Shown here piece by piece: positions 9,810-22,541 of a stretch of 64,000 nt of DNA. The position numbers and the translations under genes are program-made. The stretch's first letter is position 1, and each line of letters opens with the position of its first letter. The DNA is from Glandiceps talaboti (taxonomy: Eukaryota > Hemichordata > Enteropneusta > Spengelidae), in the NCBI RefSeq assembly GCF_964340395.1, contig NC_135550.1:31861176-31925175 (forward strand), written 5' to 3'. The notes beneath the pieces were generated by a model, which searched no databases, had not been told where the DNA came from, and worked only from the letters and a program-made list of their open reading frames with translations.

Positions 9810-12800
9810 CTATTTCCTTTTGCTGAGAATTTTAAATGTATCCTTGGCAAACACATAGGTCAATCCTGATATGAAGGTAGTCCCAGCTGTTAGATACCTG
9901 TGAAACAAACATATGCACATTTATGATTATTAACATACGACACAAATACCATCTAAAACATTTGTCAGAAATGATAATAACAGTGAATCTCTATAGGTTT
10001 TCTACATAAAAAGTTTGTAGTTGCCAATGAGTACATCAACAAGTTATTGAACAGGTAAGGTGAGATGAATATATGAGTATTTACCAGAGAGCATGGAGAT
10101 ATGGATGATCTACATAGCCAAACACTGGTGCAGCTAGTGATGCTGCAACCATGACCAATTGTACATTAGTGTTCACCTGCAATAAATAAAGAGAAACAAA
10201 AGACATCAGCAATGCATTCATAGGGATTTCACATTTGCAATTTTATAATATTGACTAATACTAGTACTAGCTTTGCAGTGCCATATTTTTTTATCTAAGT
10301 TGTTCAGTAACACAAACTGAGCAGTAGGCTAATTTCTGAAAGCACACATCTACTCAAGAAAATGGAGATTTCATTTGCAGTGAGCAAAATTGGGTTTTAA
10401 ATCAATTCACATCGCAAACACATTGCTATTTACCTTACTGATGAGTAGAGGTTTCAGTTTCACTGTGGCATGAGTTAGATCAAAGTATCTTCTGAGGGTA
10501 AATGGGGATGGCAGTGACTTGTATCGTAGAACAAAGGCTGCTCCAAGTAACAATATATCCCTTGCTACTATCAACACAGTCAAAGGAACTGGAAAAAAAT
10601 GAGTAACATGGTTATGAGAAAAATTTCAAGTTTATACACCTTTGTGGCATATTGATGTCAGAAAGTCAAAGTTAGAATTAATCAATTCTTACAAATTGCT
10701 AACTTTCATATTTCAAGTCATGCACACGATACTACTAACATATATGTACTTGAATTTCTGAAACAAATTTCTTCACTCATAAATAGCTCATTAGCAAGTA
10801 TTGCAGTGGTTCACATGCCACACCTTTATATGTCACATCTATCAAAGTCAATATACAGTATATGCACTCCAACCTACAATGATATCATCTAGTGGCAGCG
10901 AGTTAACAAGCCAAGAGGTGCTAGTCAAAAGCTCCTGATATTGGTTCCATATTGTGTGAAATTGGTTACAACAGTTTTCAGTAATTTGTTTGTTTGCACT
11001 TGTTCATTGGTCTGTCTAGGCTTGACATGGAGCAATAAAAAAAATGCAAATACGAAATAAAAGGTACTGTGGCTATACCCTTCCATTTATAGGGTGGTGC
11101 ACTTTATGGCTGGCAATTTGAACATCTCCTGTATATCATCAATTTATGTGCAAGAAATGGAGAAGTCTGATTATGAGACACTAAGTCACTAAACTTACTT
11201 GGAATGAGTCCAACCATGGTGAGTGTAATGGTCAATACACCAACCAATACTTTATCTGCTAAAGGATCCAGTATACTGCCAAGGACTGACAGCTGATTTG
11301 GATAATTACGGGCGATGTAGCCATCTAACTGTAAATTGAATATTCCCTAGATGATTCATTTATTCATACAAACTGTTCTACTTTTCTGAGATGGGGTATT
11401 TAACCACCAGTGCCACTTTACAAGTACATGTACATAATAATGTTACCTGAGGAGAGTCAATACTACAGTATTATGGATGATATGTCCTTCTGCCAATGCA
11501 TCATTTAAAACTTGTATGCACTAACAAATACTGGTAGTATGAAAGACAACTGCATCAACTGACATACAGGTATTAGTCTAGTATCCCATATACATTACGA
11601 TCACTACGATCATCTCCATCATATAGTCAAACTGGTTACTCTAGTACAAGGGCACAATCTCATCTCAGACATCAATAGTTTATTAAATTTAATGGTATTA
11701 GAGTGCTGACAGTTTCTACACTGTTGCAAACCCGAAATATTAGGGCCACATCAAAACAGCTATAATAATTGAATATTAATGAGCAATTGCCTGAATGTAA
11801 CCACTTACAACTGCCTGTCACTTTGCGATTGATTACTACTGACATGCACTGTTTATCCTTGCCCCTGCAGGCAGTTTAGTCAGATTTCGGTGAAATTTGT
11901 AGGTTTGACTATATGTGGAGTCAGCAGGATCATGATCATAGAAAGTGTTGACAGGTATAGGACTAGACTATACAGGTATTTGCTGATGAATAAGTTTGTG
12001 TCTTTGTTGCATTATAATTAGATAAAGCAAGGGTGAAATCACACAAATATTGTGACTCGGGACATTTTTTGAATCAAGTTGCTTCCTCAAAGGATCATTC
12101 TGTTGACAACCATAGTAAATAAGATGATTTTACTGATAATAGTAATCATTTGGTTTTGCTATAAACTACATAGAACGAGGACCTGGGTCACTTTCAAACC
12201 ATGCTTTCTTTTTGAACAAATGAATATTATTAATGAAGAACTTACCAGATCAGTGATTCCTGCAACAGCAAATAGCAATGTTGCTGAACCAAAATATTCA
12301 TGGATGACCAAGTATCCCAGAACAGGTGATGTTACAATACGACCAGTTGTCAGAAAATTTGGGATTGTGAAGATGTTCTCTTTCTGTAAGAACAACAGAA
12401 AGAGTTACCGGTATGTTTATTAATAAATACAAACATGAAAACTTATTATCTGTTTCTCAAAAGGAACATGAGCCATATTAGCAAGCATGTGCATATAAAC
12501 TTATAGTCTGAGGAAGCTCTGATTTGATCAAGGAGTCAGATATATTTGGTCGGTATGACTATGTTCTCTGTCTGAGAATGGAGTTATACTGACCAAATAT
12601 ATCTGACTTTGTGCCCAAGTCAGAGCCTCCTCGGACTAATAAACTTATTGATGATAATTTACCACATGGTAGCTCACTATCTATTTCATACATTTTCTCC
12701 AATAGTCAAACTGCATTACTTAGATTTCATACAAGATTTGTATGGAACTTCCCGACTGCTGGTATATTAGTTGGTCTGGTCATAGACCCTTCACCCACTG

Positions 12801-13450
12801 GGTGGAGGGTCTATGGTCTGGTATACACATTATCATAAGTACTTCTGCTTTTATTTGACTTTCCCTTGATATTATGGACTCACCATTTCTTTCACTCTGT
12901 CTTCTATTTCCTCTGCTTTAAGCCTAACCCTTTCTTCTATTTCTTCATACTTTTCTTTCATTCGTTCTTGTGCTTTCACAATTTTCTTTTTCGCTCTTTT
13001 AGTTTTAGTGTTTTTGAATTGTAAAATTGTGTTTGAACTTGTCTGCCTCTTATGGTGCTTGGTGCTTTTATCTCTTGATATAAACACAGTAGTGGCAGGA
13101 TGGAAAAGTTCTCCTGGTAAGTGTCTCCTTGACAGACAATCTGTAAGTGTGCTGACATAGTTTCTACACTGTTGCGAATCCGAAATATTAGGGCAGATTT
13201 TCCATGGAAAATGGCCAGAAATCAAAGATGTGTTATGATGCGCACCAGAACCGCACCGGGGCGACTTCCTCGTCTGGTAAGATCTAGGTCCCTTGGCTCT
13301 GTAGCCCACAATACTCGTATAATAAGATCTACATTTCTTGTGAAAAGTTGCGTCAGTATTCGGAATAATGTTCTCACTGGTTATACAGGACAGAAGTAGC
13401 CCTGAACCCCTTGTAAAACGAACTGCACCGTTGAGCAATCGCGCGTGCAT
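9810..13450 (-). CDS. CRLS1: Cardiolipin synthase (CMP-forming), mitochondrial
   Basis: Joins CDP-diacylglycerol and phosphatidylglycerol to make cardiolipin in the inner mitochondrial membrane. Six exons on the minus strand: 13450-12884, 12383-12246, 11328-11199, 10588-10434, 10176-10085, 9897-9810; all junctions GT-AG and in phase, giving 389 residues (human about 301). The CDP-alcohol phosphotransferase signature is complete: D234, D237-G238, A241-R242, G252, D256, D260 (LLDGYIAR ... [10 protein letters not shown]). Exon 2 begins [15 protein letters not shown], as in animal CRLS1. The N-terminal exon is long, basic and ends in a K/E-rich helix ([15 protein letters not shown]), explaining the extra length; it probably includes the mitochondrial targeting sequence. 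The start chosen is the first Met of the long exon 1 frame, 314 bp from the divergent GNPNAT1 start. A MITE lies in intron 1. Confidence 0.95.
12504..12638. mobile_element. MITE with 9-bp target duplication, in CRLS1 intron 1
   Basis: Inverted ends TAGTCTGAGGAAGCTCTGA (left) and the inverse of TAGTCCGAGGAGGCTCTGA (right), with an inner paired block GTCAGATATATTTGGTC. Flanked by exact ATAAACTTA direct repeats at 12495-12503 and 12639-12647. 135 bp, non-coding. A 9-bp (or 8-bp) duplication points to a hAT/Merlin/Mutator type of transposase in trans. Confidence 0.85.
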
Positions 13451-13764
13451 GATTCACATGGAAGTCGCCATTTTAAATACCCTTGCATCAACTGGTCACA
13501 AGAATAAATGTCATGAATGCTAGAATACGTTTAATGTTTCGTAAAATATAAGCTCTCTCATAAAATAATCATAAATTATATATTTTATGAATCACTGAAA
13601 TTACCAATTAATTTATAAATATCAAATCTATACAAAAAGAAGAAACGTATATGACCACACTTGTGAGTGAGGATGTATTCTCAACCCGGAAGTGACGACA
13701 TCGTATGTCATTACACTGAAACTTTTCGTCTGGTGTGCATGTGAATGACAGAACTGGGGACAGA
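13451..13764. promoter_or_regulatory. Bidirectional promoter CRLS1 / GNPNAT1
   Basis: Only 314 bp separate the two divergent start codons. Contains CCGGAAGTGACG at 13686-13697, an ETS/GABP core fused to a CRE half-site, typical of housekeeping bidirectional promoters. No TATA box is evident. Confidence 0.6.
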
Positions 13765-16700
13765 ATGGAGGTAAGAGTAATTTAAACATTCCTCTTATCT
13801 ATATGCTAGTGTTTTGATATTCGGGAAAATATAATTCCACCCTCAGTCTACAGGATTCTGAACACAAGCTTCTTCATGACATCTTTACATATAAATATTG
13901 GGTCCCGTAGTAATATAAACACCGACTTGTTTACGTGGCATGTGTCACTGTGTAAAGAACTTTTCAGATCAATTATTTGAAGCTCTACACAATACGTTGT
14001 ATTTTACATGTGTAAATGTGTCACTGGTGAAACGTTCGACGTCAGTCTAACATCACACATGTACTTGGGTCAAACTGTTGTAAATATATGTATATACGAA
14101 AGTATGTTGTAACCCCCCCCCCCGTACCACCACAATGACCATCACTACGAAAGTGAGAATGAAAATTATGTAATGTCAACAACGTGATTTCCAGTTACAT
14201 AAAAGCATCTATGGACTTTGTTGACCTGCCAACCATATTAGAGCTGGACTGCCACCGTGTATTAAATTGAAAAAATGAATGATGAAATAGTGTAACAACT
14301 ATACTATATAGTGTGAGGCATATAAGATAAGATAAGATAAGATAAAACTTTATTTCAACCGTTTAGAAAATATTACATTTCTAATATAATATAATAATAT
14401 ATATATAATATAATGTCCAAATCAAACATGCCAGTATGTATTTGAGACCTTGCTTGGATGAGCAAGTTAGCAGTAGTCTACGTCAAATTATTTCTAGATA
14501 ATCAGGAATCTGAAAAAATACATATTAGAATAAAAAAGAATTTTTGGACATTCACAAATGGGTATTCCTGAAGTTGTGAACAAAGTTTCTTTGTGTATCT
14601 GACTAATTTTTAACTACAACCTACTGACAACCTAAAACAGATTGCAGGTATTTCATGGAATTGCAAACGAGTGGTATGTTATCATGTTTTGAATTTATTG
14701 GTATCTCAGTATGCTAGGTATTTTACCTAATAGAAACAGATACCATTGTTAGATTTGTACTATTGATTCTTTGTCATATGTAAACTATTCCCATTGTTCT
14801 CACCATTTTACTTATTTGATCAAACCCCTAACTCAAAACTAAATCAATATGATAACACATTGCCTTCTTTCCAAAATTCTGAAGCATTTCTATAAAAATC
14901 AACACAGATGAAACAATTAGTATTTAAATTGTAGAAATAAAAATTATGTTGATTTTCTTTTATGCTAATAAATTTTGATGATAGCACGTTTTTTTACAGG
15001 TGATGTCAATGGAAAAATGTTCAACTGCTATTAAAATAATATTAGTTATTATTTTGTAAAGGTGAAAATGAATTTTTAAATAATATGTGATTATTAAAAT
15101 TATTCTTTTAAGTCATCAGATAAAAGCAAGTGGGTTCAAATCGGTAACCGCTGGTTACCAAAGGCAGCAGTTGGAAACAGTCAACTTATGGTACTTTCTT
15201 ATCTGCAATAGACTATGTGTGCAATTACATGTTAATTTGATATTATCATCACGTCTCTGTCTCTGCGTAAATTGCATATAAAAGTATACTAGTAGTTTTA
15301 ATAATAACATATTATACTAGTGATCAGACTCATTGTCAAATTCATGCTATCACACAGTGTATATCAAACATAAAGAACATGAACTCCATTCGATTTCTTT
15401 ATTGAGTAGTGGTCATGTATATTTTTTGCCAGTATAATTGCATTTAGATCATTGACAAGTTTGCATAATGCTATTCGTCAGTTGTCAAGTTCATCAGCAT
15501 ACATATACTTCTCATTATATAAATGTGTTTGATAGTTACTGGTGCAAAATTATGAAACATTCAACAATTTCAATGTCTTCTGTTGTCTGGTGGAAGTTCA
15601 TGCATCTAAATTAAGTTTTCTCATTTGTATCGGTCACCATGATTCCAGTGTTGATGTTCAACATTAAAGTTTGTACAGTTATTTATTGAATATGTTGTTG
15701 TTTCAACTTCTGACCAAATGTAAAAGTAGCAATTGATGTGAGCCCCATATATGTACATTTGTGTGATGACATTGCAGTATTGGAGACATGTAACATCCAT
15801 TACCGTTAGTCTGATGCCATAGCTGGTGATAAGGTTTACTGTGGTAACTTTCTTACAGTGGTGGAGGGTTAACCCATACAACATCTTTTGTTCATTCTTC
15901 ATAACATTGTCTGTAATATTTTATTATGGTAGAATGGTCCACTGGATGAAACACCACTTTTTAGACCAGGTCTCCTGAAGGAGATTGATTTCAGTAAAGT
16001 CCATGCCAAATTCAAGCCACCTGTATCACCTACCAATCCTGGAGAAGATTTGGTAATGAGACCACTATGTCCTGCAGACTTTGATAAAGGTGAGTTGACC
16101 AATCATAGGTGTTGACTATTGGCAGACACATACAATTGTCTAAAGGTACCTCAATCTACAAGTGGTAGTTACATGTATGTCACCATGTTACTTGATTACG
16201 AGTCTACAAGTGGTAGTTGTGTCACCATGTTACTTGATTACTAGTCTACAAGTGGTAGTTATGTCACCATGTTACTTGATTACTAATCTACAAGTGGTAG
16301 ATGTGTCACTATGTTACTTGATTACTAATAATCCACAAGTAGTAGTTGTTTCTTGATTACTAGTTTAGATTAGTCAACTTGATTTTATTAAGCAATCAAG
16401 TTTGCTTACTGTCATTGGGATTGTGACAATCACTCAAGGAACAACAAAATAAAAAACAAACGACACTAAATGAAGGAAATATAGGTAAATAAAGAAATGG
16501 AACTGTATTCTCCACATCAGATTTTAATCACACTGGTCAATATTATGTAAAAACATGCATATATCCATACTTAAAGGTTACATGTTATGTTGCAGGGTTT
16601 ATGACTTTACTTACACAACTGACAGTAGTTGGTGATGTCTCAAGAGAACAATTCTTAGGTAAGTTGTTGTTATTTTGATTCTTTGCATTTGATGGTACAA

Positions 16701-19560
16701 CATAGAATAATTGGTGTATTTCTAAAGGAAACATGTATGTAAAACCCAAGGTGGATCTTGTATTAAAGTTATCATAAGTGAATTATGATGAGTGTATGCA
16801 GTATCAAGTTGGGATGTTTGTGCTTCTTGCCTCAACTAAAAGTAAATGAACAAAAACAACTATCTTGCCTGATCCAAAAGTGTCCAAAGTAAAAAAAAAA
16901 ATTGAGAATTTATTGTTTGATCCAACAGTCTCATTATGAAATGATATTCACACATAAATCAATTGATGAAAGTGTCATTGGAATGCCTTGAATAACTGTT
17001 GAATTCACTGAAACTTCAGAAAATGCAGTGCTTCATTTTCAAATTCAATATTGTACACTATAGAATATTGAAATTCTTGGCAAATGATGTCATAACTACT
17101 GGTAGCCATATTACATGTCAGCGTGATCTTCATCATGTGACCACACTAAGTTAGTGTAGTATATGTAACATGACACATGCAGGTTCCCAAGTGATATTCC
17201 ATGTGGTAAAATGGCTTCTTGATGACCTTTCTTGTGTTCTACAGCTAGGTATAATCAAATGAAGGCCTGTCCAGATACATACTATATTGTTGTTATAGAA
17301 GACACATCAACAGGAAAGATTGTTGGAACAGGAAGTGTTATCAAAGAACAAAAATTCATCAGGGCATGTGGAGCGGTATGTAGTTTTTCCATGACAAAAA
17401 CAGCTTTAGAAATTACACAGGAAACTGGCATTTTCTGTACCACTTTAGGATTGCATGGATAGAGAGTTAGAATTGCCACAACTCTTTAACATCTATCCAC
17501 ACTGTAAACATTGTTATGCTGTTGGTTGGCACAGAAAGAGTGAGATTTCAGTGTGGTGTTTCAGTGATAGCCTTAGTAACATTGACCTTTTCGTATTGTC
17601 AGACTCTGTATTTTTCACTTTTTTAAAGTAATTTTTTTACAACTACTTGCCAGTCCAAAATATTGTAAATTCATCAGGCACATAAACTTTTACAATATTT
17701 GTGAAATTACATGTAATATTTAGTAGTCTAGCTGCTAGACCTTGAGTTTTCTTCCGATGCAATCTTCATGAAGGATGGCACACCCGAGGTCTAGCTAAAG
17801 TCATCTCCACATTCCAGGAATATAAATAACGGCCAATCAGTTAATAAAGGCCGTCCCCTTGAAGCAATAGCATTATGATAGTAACTGTTATATTTTATTT
17901 TGCTTTGTTTTAGAGGGGCAAAATGGAGGAATTTGTTGTGGATAGTGCATACAGGGGAAAACAACTTGGAAAATTGTAAGTAAATCAAATAACATGGTGT
18001 TGAAATCAGTGATCTTATGGCAGCATGTGCCTTGGGGACCAACTTCCCTGAAAATCAAATAACATGGTGTTGAAATCAGTGATCTTATGGCAGAATGTGC
18101 CTTGGGGATCAACTTATGGCAGCATGTGCCTTGGGGACCAACTTCCCTGTAACTCAAAGTTCTTAAAATCTCTCTTACTTTACCATATGAAAGCTTGTTC
18201 CTGATTCTTATAAAAATGAAACCCCTTAATGAAAGGTTTGTCAGACAAATCTCGGACTTTGCAAAATGTTTCAAAAGTGTAATTTCAGGATTTATTGTCA
18301 CCACCTTAGAATCCCATTTCAAAATTTTGGAGATATGGTTATGGTGTAGATTTTGCTTAGTTTGTTTCACAATATCAACATATTTGACATGCTTTGAAGA
18401 TGAGACCCCATGCAAATCTTTCGTGTCTTGATAGTGAATCACAAGATTGGGCCCCACATAACCCTTTCATGTCTTGATAGTGAATCATTCTTGCTATCTT
18501 CTTATTTCTTTTGTTGCAATTTGTGAGTCCCCGCCGGACGAAGTCCGGGGCGGGGACTTATGGATTGGGTTCCGTCTGTCCGTGCGTCCATGCGTCCGTC
18601 CGTCCGCAGCCGTTTCTTGGAGATGCCTGGACCGATTTTTTTTCAAACTTGGTACAGGGACAACATACAATGGCATACATATGCACGTCAATTTGTTTCA
18701 TGATACGATCCAATATGGCCGCCTAGCAGCCATTTTGTTTGCAAATTTTCCCTGTCTAAAGCCATAACTCATACATGCTTGAGCAGATCTCATTCAAAGT
18801 TTGTATTAGGACAGTGTTCTATGACATACATATGCACATTCATTGTTGTTATGATACGATCCAATATGGCCGCCTAGCAGCCATTTTGTTTGTGAATTTT
18901 CCATGTCCAAAGCCATAACTCGGACATGCTTGAACAGATCTCATTTAAAGTTGGTATTAGGACAGTGTTCTATGACATACATGTGCATATTCATTGTTGT
19001 TGTGATATGATCCAATATGGCCGCCTGGCAGCCATTTTGTTTGCGATTTTTCTATGTCCAAAGCCACAATTCAGACATGCTTGAACAGATCTCATTCAAA
19101 GTTGGTATTAGGACAGTGTTCTATGACATACATGTGCATATCCATTTTCATCGTGATACGATCCCCATACCCGACCCATCCTTTATTGTTGTAGGCATGT
19201 TCCATGTCCAACAAGCAGACACAACATATCTAAGTTTGTTTGATTTAGGTTCACAAGTGTTGTTGCGTGATCAGAGTAGTGATAATTCCTTAAAACCCAA
19301 TCATAGCGGGGACTGTGTCACTCTCAATGACTTGTTAAATTTATATGTTAACCTTAAGTTCAACTGTATCAATAACTATTACATAAAAATGTATTTTGAT
19401 GACTTTTCATTTTTCTAGATTATTCGAGACACTCTTTCTCCTTGCCAACGAAATTGACTGCTACAAGTGCTCACTTACATGCAAGCCAGAGAACATTGCT
19501 TTTTATGAAAAATTTGGTTTTAAAGTGGACCCAGAGAGCTTTATGCAATACAGATTTTAA
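13765..19560 (+). CDS. GNPNAT1: Glucosamine-6-phosphate N-acetyltransferase
   Basis: Acetylates glucosamine-6-phosphate with acetyl-CoA in the hexosamine pathway to UDP-GlcNAc. Six exons: 13765-13770 (just ATG GAG), 15933-16089, 16596-16658, 17245-17375, 17914-17975, 19419-19560; GT-AG throughout and phases agree, giving 186 residues (human 184). N-terminus [17 protein letters not shown] resembles the family start. The GNAT fold is complete: [17 protein letters not shown], then the acetyl-CoA pyrophosphate loop RGKQLGK (residues 133-139), and the C-terminal [15 protein letters not shown]. The two-codon first exon means a 2.1 kb first intron directly after the start. Introns carry a LINE tail, a 42-bp minisatellite and an 800-bp dispersed element. 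Shares a promoter region with CRLS1. Confidence 0.96.
14321..14412 (-). mobile_element. LINE-like 3' end with (TTATC)n tail
   Basis: Read on the minus strand: AT-rich 3' UTR, TTTCTAAACGGTTGAAATAA, AGTTTTATC, then TTATC repeats (14323-14346 on plus as AAGATA/GATAA units). The same 45-bp block recurs at 60535-60590, where a LINE-type ORF2 C-terminus lies upstream on the same strand. In GNPNAT1 intron 1. Confidence 0.6.
16152..16365. repeat. Minisatellite, 42-bp unit, ~5 copies
   Basis: Unit begins TCTACAAGTGGTAGT and includes GTCACCATGTTACTTGATTA; period 42 bp measured between 16201 and 16243. Lies in GNPNAT1 intron 2. The Cys/Leu-rich repeat frame across it is an artefact. Confidence 0.9.
17982..18150. 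repeat. Local segmental duplication in GNPNAT1 intron 5
   Basis: A ~69-bp segment starting AAATCAAATAACATGGTG and ending GACCAACTTCCCTG is present twice in tandem (17982 and 18052), with a third partial copy of its second half (CTTATGGCAGCATGTGCC near 18114). It starts 7 bp after the exon 5 donor. Confidence 0.9.
18526..19333. mobile_element. Dispersed non-coding element, copy 1 (three 151-bp monomers)
   Basis: Opens with a GC-rich hairpin AGTCCCCGCCGGAC...GTCCGG..GGGGACT, then TCCGTCCGTCCG-rich sequence, then three tandem 151-bp monomers beginning GATCCAATATGGCCGCC (18707, 18858, 19009), then a unique 3' part with GTTCACAAGTGTTGTTGCGTG and TAGCGGGGACT (inverse of the 5' end) and CTCAATGACTT. 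Homologous to the copy at 37577-38077, which has a single monomer. In GNPNAT1 intron 5. No transposase or RT coding sequence. Confidence 0.8.
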
Positions 19561-21743
19561 AAAGAGGAATACAAATGTACAAATATAACGTAAATCTGGT
19601 GCTGTCAAAATATCTCACAAGAATTGGTTGGCTAATGTTGAGAAGAAGACATATTGACAATGTTCTAAGAAGTCTGGATATGATGATAATGGACACTGCA
19701 ATTAATTTTGATTCTGAGTCGAAAATAATTAAAAATATAGATACTGTGTGTTTTGGATCTATGATGTTCTGAAAGGACAGGCATCTCTATCTGTGAATGT
19801 ATGATTTCCAATAGACCATAGTAGACAGGGACACTTGTCATATATTATCTCTTGATTTTCCAAGGGAATGACATGTTACACTGCTTTTGCAAGCTGTGGT
19901 GGATTTGGTATCACATTCATTGCTTATTTTCCAATGCAGAACATCTTGATTGTGTGAATGTATGGAATGTATTTTACTGCAACTTTTACATGTTGACACA
20001 AGACTGGTGTATAAATCAATCAATGAAATCCAATAGATTTTGTATCTATACATGTACATATTAACATCAGCATCCAATATTTATTCCCTGTGAATGGTAC
20101 ACAATCACATAGTGCTACCAATAACAACACTGTAGTGTTCAAATATGCATATATGATTCTTGTATACTGTGGTCAATTATCCTCTCATCAAAGTGTATGA
20201 CATCAGACTAACAATATTATAATCATGTGGCTATCCAATTCATTACTCTTCATCATGTCAGCAATGATGTCTATAATATAAACTCAAAGGGCAGTTGTTA
20301 CATGGTGCAGACAATAATACTGTACAAACTTTGATTTTCCTAATATTTAATGAGCTTCAGACCCGACTCTTTGAAGTGTTGTTTCCAGAAGCATATTTTC
20401 TAATATTGACATTACAAAAAAGTTTTAATGAATGTCTTACTTTTTTTTTAGAATATTTTAAATATAATTTTATTAACATTATTAAATTAAGTCAATCATT
20501 CAGCATATTAATATTAAGCAAAATTGTATTTTCTTAAAACATATTCTTTTATTTTCAACATATGAAATCATTAATTATGCATTTATTTTGGTGTGGTTGC
20601 AACTTACAAATAATTCTAACTTTGGCATTCAAATAAGATTATCCTATTAACTTCATGTTATGAGCCTGACCAGTTCAACAGATGTACAGAATCTCAACAG
20701 TATTTACCCAAGTCTACACACGCTAAGAAATAATTTATTTTAAAATAATATTCTTTCCACTAACTAGAATTCATGTTGCACAACAAGTTTAATTAAAAAA
20801 TACCGCCAATGATCCACTCTCTTAACATTTCTTTAATCTTGTCATTGTATTTTAAATGTGTGATATTATGGAATGTAGACCAGGTACAAATGTGCCAATC
20901 TTTCTGGGCTCCAAATTTCAGATACACTTGAGTTTGATGAAAGAAATGATGTCCTGCATATTGAAGTATATTTGTACCTACATATACATGGAGCCTTTCT
21001 TGTTTTGCAAGACATGGAATTATGTTGTATTGTTATGAAAATTGAAAGTATGCCATGGGATTACTATTGTACATAAATATCCAAATTTCTAGTACTTTGC
21101 ATTCATATTAAGTATCGACTCAAATTGTCACTAGTTGATTCAACACTGATATACCTCTGCAAGACTATCATTCCACCAAAACACTTTATAGGATACAAAT
21201 TTTACAGTAATTTAAAGTCAGTCTTCCATACAGGCACATTTTACTGTGCAGGCAGATATATCAAGTGCTGGGAATTTCAGGTTTCACATTCCATAGCCTC
21301 TAACAACAATCAAAAAGGGCACATACAAGAATTGTTACGGTGCAATAAATTGTTAGTCAGTATTTTCAATATATCATTTCAAATGTAAAGTTTTTAACTA
21401 TTTTTGAATAAATTCACCTTATTCATTTCAGTAATATGACATGCGACACTTTTCAAGAAATTATTTGTATGTGTGTATAATGTGTCTTGTTGAAGGAGAG
21501 AGGTTGAATTACTCATGTCAAAACATGCAATTTTATTAAAACCATTAGAAATGTCAAATATCCATCTTGAATCTACATACATTAGATTTTGCAATCACAG
21601 TCATATGTATTGAAAGTGAACACTCCAAAATCTAAACCTATGTTCAGTTCAATAAAATGTATGTTTTCTATCATACCAACACTCCTAAGTGAATTCATCC
21701 TTTCAAAGGATGCTTCAATTAATTGGTCAAAGAAATAGTTGGG
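19561..21743 (+). other. GNPNAT1 3' flank / probable 3' UTR, no other gene
   Basis: AT-rich, without any supported exon. Candidate poly(A) signals AATAAA occur at about 21407 (TTGAATAAATTC) and 21652 (TTCAATAAAATG). UTR extent cannot be fixed without transcripts. Confidence 0.45.
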
Positions 21744-21915
21744 GCAGTGTGCCCTCTGATGATAGCCAAATTTGGTTGTTTTGAATCAAATTGAGAAAAA
21801 CTGGGATTTCTTGTGAGTCAGCACATAGTAAGAGATAGGAGAACACCAAATTTTGGTGCGTTACTAGAAATTATGTGTGTCAGTGGCACGTCAAATTGGC
21901 GTAGAGGGCACACTT
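21744..21915. mobile_element. MITE, AGTGTGCCCTCT family, copy 1
   Basis: 172 bp with terminal inverted repeats AGTGTGCCCTCT / AGAGGGCACACT. Flanked by GTTGGG direct repeats (21738-21743, 21916-21921). About 80% alike by eye to the copy at 42459-42631, including CTTGTGAGTCA and GAACACCAAAT blocks. Non-coding; CAGTG ends and 6-8 bp duplication suggest the hAT group. Confidence 0.85.
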
Positions 21916-22135
21916 GTTGGGAGACAATGTTGTCACTTATTACAGCAAGTTCATATTATGAGATCTTCAAACCCTAAAGTATAAAATGATAATATCCTGT
22001 AGGAGGGTGGGTGCAATAGTAGAACAATGGCTAAAGCATTACCCATACAACACATGATTATGCAAATATGATTGGGTAAAGCATTACAATTATTCTAGTT
22101 TCTCCTTTACCACAGCTTGTACATTTTCAAAAAAA

Positions 22136-22510
22136 TTAGAGTCCTTTACGCTTTGCTTTTGGATTGCGTTGATAGAGTTCATATGCAAATTCCTCTTGAT
22201 GCACAGGATCAAAGTCTACACTTATGTGGTCAATTTCCAAAGCAAATTCACCATCTATAGCATCAGCAATTGTAAAGGAAATGGCATTCACTCTCTCTAA
22301 GTCTGCATACACTTGCCTGTCTTGAATACGACCCTTATGTGTAAGAAAGAACTTTGAAAATGGTATCTGAAAAAAATGGATAAAAGGAACATTATGCATG
22401 ACATATTTTGGATTGGGCAGTGCAAATTTTCAGAAAATGGTTACCTAAAAATTTTGTCACAAAAGTGAAAAGTGAAAAATCTTAATAATGCCTTGATTGT
22501 CTCACTGTAA

Positions 22511-22541
<31 letters not shown>

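Noticed and set aside
16505-16545. Relation of CAGATTTTAATCA here to the ends of the GEN1 palindrome
   Set aside because: Only about 12 matching bases in AT-rich sequence; not enough to claim a family copy.
18195-18767. Frames in GNPNAT1 intron 5
   Set aside because: They run through the dispersed element hairpin and monomers on both strands, with no conservation of protein.
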